From Rhodospirillales bacterium (lineage in GTDB: Bacteria > Pseudomonadota > Alphaproteobacteria > Rhodospirillales > UBA2165): a DNA stretch of 40,832 nucleotides. The stretch is from the NCBI GenBank assembly GCA_028345065.1, contig JAOMCN010000017.1, forward strand, positions 1-40,832, given 5' to 3'. This document shows positions 35,657 to 40,832 of the stretch, in pieces; positions within the stretch are counted from its first letter, which is position 1; each line of letters opens with the position of its first letter. The position numbers and the translations under genes are program-made. The notes beneath the pieces are model-generated. The model saw nothing but the letters and a program-made list of their open reading frames with translations. It was not told the DNA's origin and searched no databases.

Positions 35657-36517
35657 TTAGCCTGTGATCAGGGCTTTAGTGGCACCAAAAAGGCAACCCA
35701 ACACATATTGGGTCCTAGATAAATTGACCGATTCAGCCAAAGGGTCTTTTCTCCTGAGTTTTTGTTCAAGTCGGGACGCAACGCCGAGGATAGCTCCGGC
35801 TTCCATTGCGAGTCTCTTGTTCGTAAGATCTATAGGCAAATATTGTGCGAGATTAATTAGTTCAGCCGTAGAATCGAGAACCCGATGGATTAAGGATTTA
35901 AGCTCCGGTCTGGATTTGGGGGCATCTAAACACTCAACCTCCAATCCGTTATGCTTCATCCAGTCTAGCGGCAGGTAAACTCGATTTAGGGTTACGTAAT
36001 CATCTTTACAGTCCTGAAGATGATTTAGGACCTGGAGAGCGTTGCACAACGCATCTGATGCTTGGTACTTCTTATTTGACTCACCATGTAAGTCCAAAAG
36101 GTATCGCCCCACAGGGGCTGCCGACATTTGGCAGTAATCAATCAATTCATCCCAGTTCTCATACCGTAATTTAGTGGCATCCTGTTTAAAAGCTTTTATC
36201 AGTTCAATGCAATGTCGGTTAGTGACGCCAGTTTCCTGAAGGCTCAAGCGCATCGAATGTGCCTTTGAATACCCTGACGAAGTTTTATCCTTGCCTAAGA
36301 TTGCATTTTCAAATCCAGTTAAGCGTTCAATTTTTTCCAGTGCTTCAATCGAATTTGAGTCCGCAATGTCGTCAATTGCTCTAGCAAAATTATAAAACGT
36401 ATTGACGTGTGGTCGAAGGCGGGATGGGACAAATAAGGAACCAACAGGGAAATTTTCGTAAGCCTTATCTTTGCCAGAAGGGATTTCAATATCCGGTAAA
36501 TAGGTATTTACGCTCAT
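35657..36517 (-). CDS. hpnC: HpnC, hydroxysqualene synthase
   Basis: HpnC converts presqualene diphosphate to hydroxysqualene. The 286-residue squalene/phytoene synthase-family protein has the aspartate motif NFARAIDDIADS and a second motif in HLQDCKDDYVTLNRVYLP. The ENFPVGSLFVPSRLRPHV opening is typical of HpnC and distinguishes it from HpnD. It is the first gene of the minus-strand hopanoid unit and diverges from ispG. Product use requires HpnE or another hydroxysqualene reductase, which is not seen in the window. Confidence 0.92.
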   Translation of the reverse strand: MSVNTYLPDIEIPSGKDKAYENFPVGSLFVPSRLRPHVNTFYNFARAIDDIADSNSIEALEKIERLTGFENAILGKDKTSSGYSKAHSMRLSLQETGVTNRHCIELIKAFKQDATKLRYENWDELIDYCQMSAAPVGRYLLDLHGESNKKYQASDALCNALQVLNHLQDCKDDYVTLNRVYLPLDWMKHNGLEVECLDAPKSRPELKSLIHRVLDSTAELINLAQYLPIDLTNKRLAMEAGAILGVASRLEQKLRRKDPLAESVNLSRTQYVLGCLFGATKALITG

Positions 36518-36592
36518 TAGATTTTTTAAATAACTCAGTCACCAATGATAGTTATAGAGAATCATTACAAATCTTTAATGGCAAGTCCACTT

Positions 36593-36617
36593 CGCTTTGC
36601 TATATTTCTCCAAAGCG
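36593..36617 (+). repeat. Hairpin in the ispG leader
   Basis: Perfect 7-base arms CGCTTTG and CAAAGCG surround an 11-base loop, followed by TTTT and then the ribosome binding site of ispG. Placed 18 bases before the start codon, it could affect ribosome access or act as a weak attenuator. Confidence 0.35.
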
Positions 36618-36635
36618 TTTTCGGAAGGTAATAAT

Positions 36636-37871
36636 ATGAACCTAAATATTGGTAATATAGAACGGAGAAAAAGCATACCTGTTGCCGTTGGCCCCACTAT
36701 TATTGGTGGGAATGCACCAATTGTTGTCCAGTCTATGACAAATACTGATACGTCCGATATCAAAAGCACGGTTGATCAAATCCTAGAATTAGCAAACGCC
36801 GGGTCTGAGCTTGTCCGTATCACGGTTAATACAGAAGATGCGGCTAAAGCTGTACCAGAAATAAAAAATCAATTGGAGAAGTTTGGTTGCAATACGCCCA
36901 TCGTTGGAGATTTTCACTATAATGGTCATACACTGTTAACGAAGTATTCCGAATGTGCCGAGGCTTTAGAAAAATATCGTATCAACCCAGGTAACGTTGG
37001 TTTTAAGGAGAAACGTAATAATCAATTTGCTATTATGATTGAGCAGGCGATTAAGTTTCAGAAGGCGGTAAGAATAGGGGTTAATTGGGGTAGCTTAGAT
37101 GCAGATATTTTAGCGCGTCTTATGGATGAAAATGCAAAGCGCCTAGAACCCAGGGATGCTCGAATTGTTACTCACGAGGCTTTAGTAACTTCCGCCCTTG
37201 AGAGTGCGGAAGAGGCGGTTCAAATAGGGTTACCACCAGAGAAAATAGTTTTGTCTTGTAAGGTTAGTGCCGTACAGGATTTGATTGCCGTATACTGGGA
37301 CCTAGCATCCAAGTGCGATTATGCACTCCATTTGGGTTTGACTGAAGCTGGTATGGGATCAAAGGGTATTGTGTCTTCTGCAGCAGCGCTTGCTGTATTG
37401 TTGCAGCAAGGTATTGGTGACACCATTCGTGTTTCTTTGACACCTGAGCCTGGTGGAGATAGGACGAGAGAAGTAGTTGTTGCCCAGGAGATCCTCCAAT
37501 CCATGGGATTAAGATCTTTTGTCCCGCAGATAGCGGCATGTCCTGGGTGCGGCAGAACAACTAGTACTGTTTTTCAAGAATTGGCGGATAACATTCAAGG
37601 ATATGTGAGACACATGATGCCAGAGTGGGGAAAACGTTATGTTGGTGTCGAAAATATGCAGGTAGCTGTCATGGGGTGCATAGTAAATGGGCCAGGGGAG
37701 AGTAAACACGCTAATATCGGTATTAGCCTTCCCGGTACCGGAGAACAACCTGCAGCACCCGTTTTCATTGATGGCAGAAAGAAGAGTACGTTGAGGGGAG
37801 ATAATATTGCATCTCAATTTAAGGAGATTGTTGATAAATACGTTAAAGATAAATATCCACCTCGAAATTAG
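36636..37871 (+). CDS. ispG: 4-hydroxy-3-methylbut-2-enyl diphosphate synthase (IspG/GcpE)
   Basis: The 411-residue enzyme performs the penultimate MEP-pathway step, using a [4Fe-4S] cluster. Key features are [10 protein letters not shown] near the N-terminus, VGDFHYNGH, and the cluster-binding CPGCGRT with CIVNGPGE near the C-terminus. The ATG at 36636 has the strong ribosome binding site GGAAGG 7 bases upstream; a longer frame from 36597 would place that site inside the gene. It diverges from hpnC. With ispH in the same cluster, isoprenoid precursor synthesis is physically linked to hopanoid synthesis. Confidence 0.96.
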   Translation: MNLNIGNIERRKSIPVAVGPTIIGGNAPIVVQSMTNTDTSDIKSTVDQILELANAGSELVRITVNTEDAAKAVPEIKNQLEKFGCNTPIVGDFHYNGHTLLTKYSECAEALEKYRINPGNVGFKEKRNNQFAIMIEQAIKFQKAVRIGVNWGSLDADILARLMDENAKRLEPRDARIVTHEALVTSALESAEEAVQIGLPPEKIVLSCKVSAVQDLIAVYWDLASKCDYALHLGLTEAGMGSKGIVSSAAALAVLLQQGIGDTIRVSLTPEPGGDRTREVVVAQEILQSMGLRSFVPQIAACPGCGRTTSTVFQELADNIQGYVRHMMPEWGKRYVGVENMQVAVMGCIVNGPGESKHANIGISLPGTGEQPAAPVFIDGRKKSTLRGDNIASQFKEIVDKYVKDKYPPRN

Positions 37872-37977
37872 TAATGCCTATTTATAAAATTTACTATAAA
37901 ATATAATTTCTTTTGCCCAGACATAATGACGGATAACGCAGCTGTAAATTGATCATTTGGATCTGATGTTTGGACTG

Positions 37978-38850
37978 ATGAACGAGAACCCCAACTTCCC
38001 ATCCATTTCCGTTGTGATTCCGACATTGGATAGACGGTATTTGTTACCTCGGACACTCGATTCTGTTTTAAATCAAACCCTGCTGCCGGATGAAATCATC
38101 GTTGTTGATAATGGATCCACCGATGGTACATCCTCTATGCTTAAATCCAAATACCCAGATGTTATACGTATACAAGAGGCCAAACTGGGTGTTAGTTCTG
38201 CCCGGAATAAGGGTATTTTATTCGCAAGCGGTGTATGGATTGCACTACTCGATTCCGACGACACTTGGCATCCGTCAAAGCTTGAAGAACAACTGAAGGC
38301 AAATAAGAATAACCCAGGGCATCGCCTCATACACACAGATGAGCACTGGTATAAGCGTGGAAAATGGGTCAATCAGTTAGTGAAACACAAAAAACGCGGC
38401 GGATATATATTCAAAGACTGTTTAAAATTATGCTGTATTTCCCCCAGTAGTGCTCTCATTGAAAAAAGTTTGTTTCAAGATATTGGCCAATTTGATGAAG
38501 ACCTTCCTGTCTGTGAAGACTATGACCTGTGGTTACGAGTTAGCGCGCAGGAACCCATTTTATTTGTTGATCAACCATTGACGATCAAATACGGCGGTCA
38601 TGAAGATCAGCTATCCAAGAGATATTGGGGCATGGATCGATTTCGAATTAAATCTCTTGAGAAAATTATACTTGAAGGGCATTTGAACCAAGTTTACAAA
38701 ATTGCCGCCCAGAAAATCCTCGTTAGCAAACTCAATATCCTTATTAACGGTGCGATTAAGAGGAACAATCAGGCAGTTATTGAGGAGTATTCGGGCAAAC
38801 TCGAGAATTGGGAAAAGACTATTAATCAACATAACCAATTTCAGGTATAA
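37978..38850 (+). CDS. Family-2 glycosyltransferase
   Basis: The 290-residue protein is a GT-A, family-2 glycosyltransferase: ISVVIPTLDRRYLLPRTLDS, VVDNGSTDGTSSML, and the metal-binding LLDSDDTWHPSKLEEQL. It has no membrane helices, so it is soluble or peripheral. The start could be ATG 37978 or ATG 37966, neither with a good ribosome binding site; a TTG at 37957 is also open. It precedes the nucleoside phosphorylase-like gene by 8 bases and probably heads that operon. Donor and acceptor are unknown. Its place beside hopanoid genes makes a lipid or surface glycan acceptor possible. Confidence 0.8.
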   Translation: MNENPNFPSISVVIPTLDRRYLLPRTLDSVLNQTLLPDEIIVVDNGSTDGTSSMLKSKYPDVIRIQEAKLGVSSARNKGILFASGVWIALLDSDDTWHPSKLEEQLKANKNNPGHRLIHTDEHWYKRGKWVNQLVKHKKRGGYIFKDCLKLCCISPSSALIEKSLFQDIGQFDEDLPVCEDYDLWLRVSAQEPILFVDQPLTIKYGGHEDQLSKRYWGMDRFRIKSLEKIILEGHLNQVYKIAAQKILVSKLNILINGAIKRNNQAVIEEYSGKLENWEKTINQHNQFQV

Positions 38851-38858
38851 TTTATTCC

Positions 38859-39698
38859 GTGGGCAAGGGAACTGCTATACGTTGGGTCGTCGCATTGGAA
38901 CCTGAGTCAATTGCCATCCGCAAGAAATATCAGATGACCCGGATTGCCATCAGTGGGCCGTACCCCATCTTCAAAGATGTAGCCGATTGCCATTGGTTAA
39001 CCATATCAGGAGTTGGTAGAGTCCACGCTGCGGCTGCAACTATGTATCTGCATCAAGTGAGTAGCGCGCCACCTTGGGCAGGATGGGTTAACGTAGGGAT
39101 TGCAGGACATGGTGCGGGAACCTACGGCACTCTTTATCTGGTTGATAAAATTATGGACAAATCGACAGGTCGCAGTGGATATCCTGGTCCCGTATTATCA
39201 TCGAATTCGGTTCGAGGTAGTTTGATGACGGTTGATAAACCTGAAACCAATTATGGGAACGACCTACTATTTGATATGGAAGGATCAGCTATCTTTGAAA
39301 TAGCATGTCGCTTGTCCTGCCAACAGTTGGTCTTGGTGTTAAAAATAGTGTCGGATGGTCCAAATATAGATGTTAAAAAACTTACAAGCAAAATGATCAG
39401 TGATCTGGTCTCTAATAGTATAAGTGAAATCTTTAAATTAGTGGGTAAATTGGAGATCCTAACAAAGAAAGAATATGATCGCCTTGAGTTACCGGTAGCG
39501 TATTATGCAATCAAAAAAAATTGGCATTTCAGTCAGTCTCAAGAATACCGGTTGATGCACCTTGTAAGACGATGGCAAGCGACGGCTCAAAACAAAGAAC
39601 TGATGCATTATGTTGACGAATGTAAAGATGCTAAGTCTATCATACAAAAGTTGTCAATTAAGTTAGACAATCACGAAGTCGATTGGGGTAAAAGTTGA
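38859..39698 (+). CDS. Nucleoside phosphorylase-like protein
   Basis: The first 180 or so residues of this 279-residue protein have the nucleoside phosphorylase/MTA-SAH nucleosidase fold: ISGVGRVHAAAATMYLHQ, NVGIAGHGAGTYGTLYLVDK, LLFDMEGSAIFEIAC, and the LKIVSDGPN segment. The last 90 residues are an extra helical tail rich in charged residues. The start is GTG at 38859. Its TGA stop overlaps the TTG start of the radical SAM gene, so the two are translated together. The partnership suggests it handles a by-product or nucleoside of the radical SAM reaction; this is speculation. It resembles hpnG only at superfamily level. Confidence 0.75.
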   Translation: MGKGTAIRWVVALEPESIAIRKKYQMTRIAISGPYPIFKDVADCHWLTISGVGRVHAAAATMYLHQVSSAPPWAGWVNVGIAGHGAGTYGTLYLVDKIMDKSTGRSGYPGPVLSSNSVRGSLMTVDKPETNYGNDLLFDMEGSAIFEIACRLSCQQLVLVLKIVSDGPNIDVKKLTSKMISDLVSNSISEIFKLVGKLEILTKKEYDRLELPVAYYAIKKNWHFSQSQEYRLMHLVRRWQATAQNKELMHYVDECKDAKSIIQKLSIKLDNHEVDWGKS

Positions 39699-40714
39699 TT
39701 GACACGATATACATCGAAAAAGACGTGAGAGATCACCCGAGAACACGATCCATATTGGGCCGGTTCAATAAGGCGCGTCATATACCAATCGAGCGGTATG
39801 GTGAAGTATTCAATAAACGCTCCCAAAATTTTCGCCTGCAAAAACTTAAACCAGCTCTAATATTAGCCCGAAAACACGCAGGACACATCCTTCGAGCTCC
39901 TGAAGGATTTGGTATTGGTAGTAGAAAAAACTTTTATTTCGCCCATATGTTTAATTGTTTGTATGACTGCAGGTATTGTTTTTTACAGGGTATGTATACG
40001 TCTGCAAATTATGTCCTCTTTGTAAATTTTGAGAGTTTTGTAAAACAAATAGACAATCTAATTTGGCGATACCCGAACGAAAGTCTTACCTTCTTTTCTG
40101 GTTACGATTGTGACTCATTAGCGCTTGAAAGTATTACAGGGTTTGCGGCACATATATTGCCGGTATTTAAAAAATTCTCTTCAGTTTTAATTGAGTTTCG
40201 GACGAAAAGTATTCAAATACAACCATTTGAGAGAATTTCCCCCATCGATAACTGTGTAATTGCTTTCAGCCTTATGCCAGAGGTTATGTCCAATGCTCTT
40301 GATCACAAGGCTCCACCAATTAAAAAGCGTATACAGGCGATGAAAATACTGGCTGAAAAGGGTTGGAAAGTCGGACCAAGATTTGATCCGCTCATTCATG
40401 GAAAAAATTGGAAAACACATTATCAAGAACTTTTTGACCAGGTTTTTACAACAGTGCCAAATTATGCGATTCATTCTGTCAGCTATGGTCCATTGAGGTT
40501 TCCCCTAGCCATGTTTCGAGACATTTTTAAACTATATCCAGAGGAGCAACTATTTTCGGGTCCTTTGCCCCAAAGAGATGGGATAGTTGCCTATAAATCT
40601 GAGATTGAAGAAGAAATGGCAGATTTCTGTCATAATAATTTTACTAAATTTGTTTCAGATACAGTTGTTTTTCAATGCACGCCGGAGGCGCAGGCGATAG
40701 GTCGGGCTAAATGA
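39695..40714 (+). CDS. Spore-photoproduct-lyase-like radical SAM protein
   Basis: The 339-residue protein carries the radical SAM triad C88, C92 and C95 (NCLYDCRYCFLQGMY). C139 (SGYDCDS) follows about 50 residues later, about where SplB keeps its hydrogen-donor cysteine. EFRTKS and the PRFDPLIHG segment also fit the SplB family. SplB repairs the thymine dimer of spore DNA, yet nothing here suggests a spore former, so its substrate is open: UV-damaged DNA in vegetative cells or another nucleic acid. The TTG start at 39695 overlaps the previous stop, and its own stop overlaps the next start (ATGA). The three genes form a tight cassette. Confidence 0.85.
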   Translation: MIDTIYIEKDVRDHPRTRSILGRFNKARHIPIERYGEVFNKRSQNFRLQKLKPALILARKHAGHILRAPEGFGIGSRKNFYFAHMFNCLYDCRYCFLQGMYTSANYVLFVNFESFVKQIDNLIWRYPNESLTFFSGYDCDSLALESITGFAAHILPVFKKFSSVLIEFRTKSIQIQPFERISPIDNCVIAFSLMPEVMSNALDHKAPPIKKRIQAMKILAEKGWKVGPRFDPLIHGKNWKTHYQELFDQVFTTVPNYAIHSVSYGPLRFPLAMFRDIFKLYPEEQLFSGPLPQRDGIVAYKSEIEEEMADFCHNNFTKFVSDTVVFQCTPEAQAIGRAK

Positions 40715-40832
40715 TGAGGGATAGACATGTTTTGGTTACCGGTAGTTCTAGTGGTATCGGCCGCGCCATAACGGAGCATCTTTTAAAATCCGGGGCGACA
40801 GTTATTGGAATTGCCCGAAACCATAACAAATT
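40711..40832 (+). CDS. Short-chain dehydrogenase/reductase, 5' part (cut by window end)
   Basis: From ATG 40711 the frame reads MMRDRHVLVTGSSSGIGRAI and is open to the window end, giving about 40 residues. TGSSSGIG is the NAD(P)-binding glycine motif of classical short-chain dehydrogenases. The start overlaps the stop of the radical SAM gene (ATGA), so it belongs to the same operon; ATG 40714 is an equally possible start. Substrate unknown. Confidence 0.85.
   Translation, partial: MMRDRHVLVTGSSSGIGRAITEHLLKSGATVIGIARNHNK

Noticed and set aside
38859-39698. A second hpnG
   Set aside because: It shares the phosphorylase fold but has a different motif set and a long C-terminal tail, and it is coupled to the SPL-like gene rather than to hopanoid genes.

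Overview
The window looks like a chromosomal segment of a Gram-negative bacterium, most likely an uncultured, moderately AT-rich alphaproteobacterium, possibly marine or Rhodospirillales-like. The basis is the hpn-type hopanoid set with HpnM, HpnL and HpnN, a beta-ketoadipate (pca) operon, and a PhnD/SenB-type selenium locus. This assignment comes from gene content only. Coding density is very high and no gap between genes exceeds about 200 bases. I saw no rRNA, tRNA, CRISPR array, insertion sequence or phage gene.

Layout. (1) 10-1557: an acyl-CoA ligase. (2) 1611-6991: a selenium locus. It holds a SenA-type EgtB-like selenoneine synthase divergent from a SenB-type selenosugar synthase, then an ABC importer (double-domain permease, ATPase, binding protein) of the PhnCDE type whose binding protein resembles the putative selenate-binding family. 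(3) 7115-10982: pcaH-G-B-D-C, converting protocatechuate to 3-oxoadipate. (4) 11112-14988: a two-subunit molybdenum enzyme of the pyrogallol-phloroglucinol transhydroxylase family. Its large subunit carries an extra N-terminal domain that looks SCP2-like. (5) 15005-20570: msrA, then hpnM, hpnL, a CDP-alcohol phosphatidyltransferase and hpnN. (6) 20613-27557: a phosphonate module with two more CDP-alcohol phosphatidyltransferases, 2-aminoethylphosphonate (AEP) transaminase, phosphonopyruvate decarboxylase, PEP mutase fused to a nucleotidyltransferase, a 2-oxoglutarate/Fe(II) oxygenase and a separate nucleotidyltransferase. (7) 27577-37871: hpnA, ispH, hpnH, hpnG, shc, hpnD, hpnB, hpnC and ispG, which supply isoprenoid precursors and build hopanoids; hpnE is not in the window. 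(8) 37978-40832: a family-2 glycosyltransferase, a nucleoside phosphorylase-like protein, a spore-photoproduct-lyase-like radical SAM protein and a truncated short-chain dehydrogenase.

How the genes work together. The PEP mutase, decarboxylase and transaminase should make AEP. The nucleotidyltransferase domains could activate it as CMP-AEP, and the CDP-alcohol phosphatidyltransferases could move it to a lipid alcohol, giving a phosphonolipid that may be hydroxylated by the oxygenase. These genes are interleaved with hopanoid genes and with the HpnL/HpnN membrane proteins. The window may therefore encode one envelope-lipid system in which phosphonate head groups and hopanoids are made and placed together. 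That link is inference from position. The best-supported notable systems are the senA-senB-transporter selenium locus and the phosphonolipid-hopanoid supercluster. From 15 kb onward the genes alternate in short convergent and divergent units, often with 3' ends touching or overlapping.
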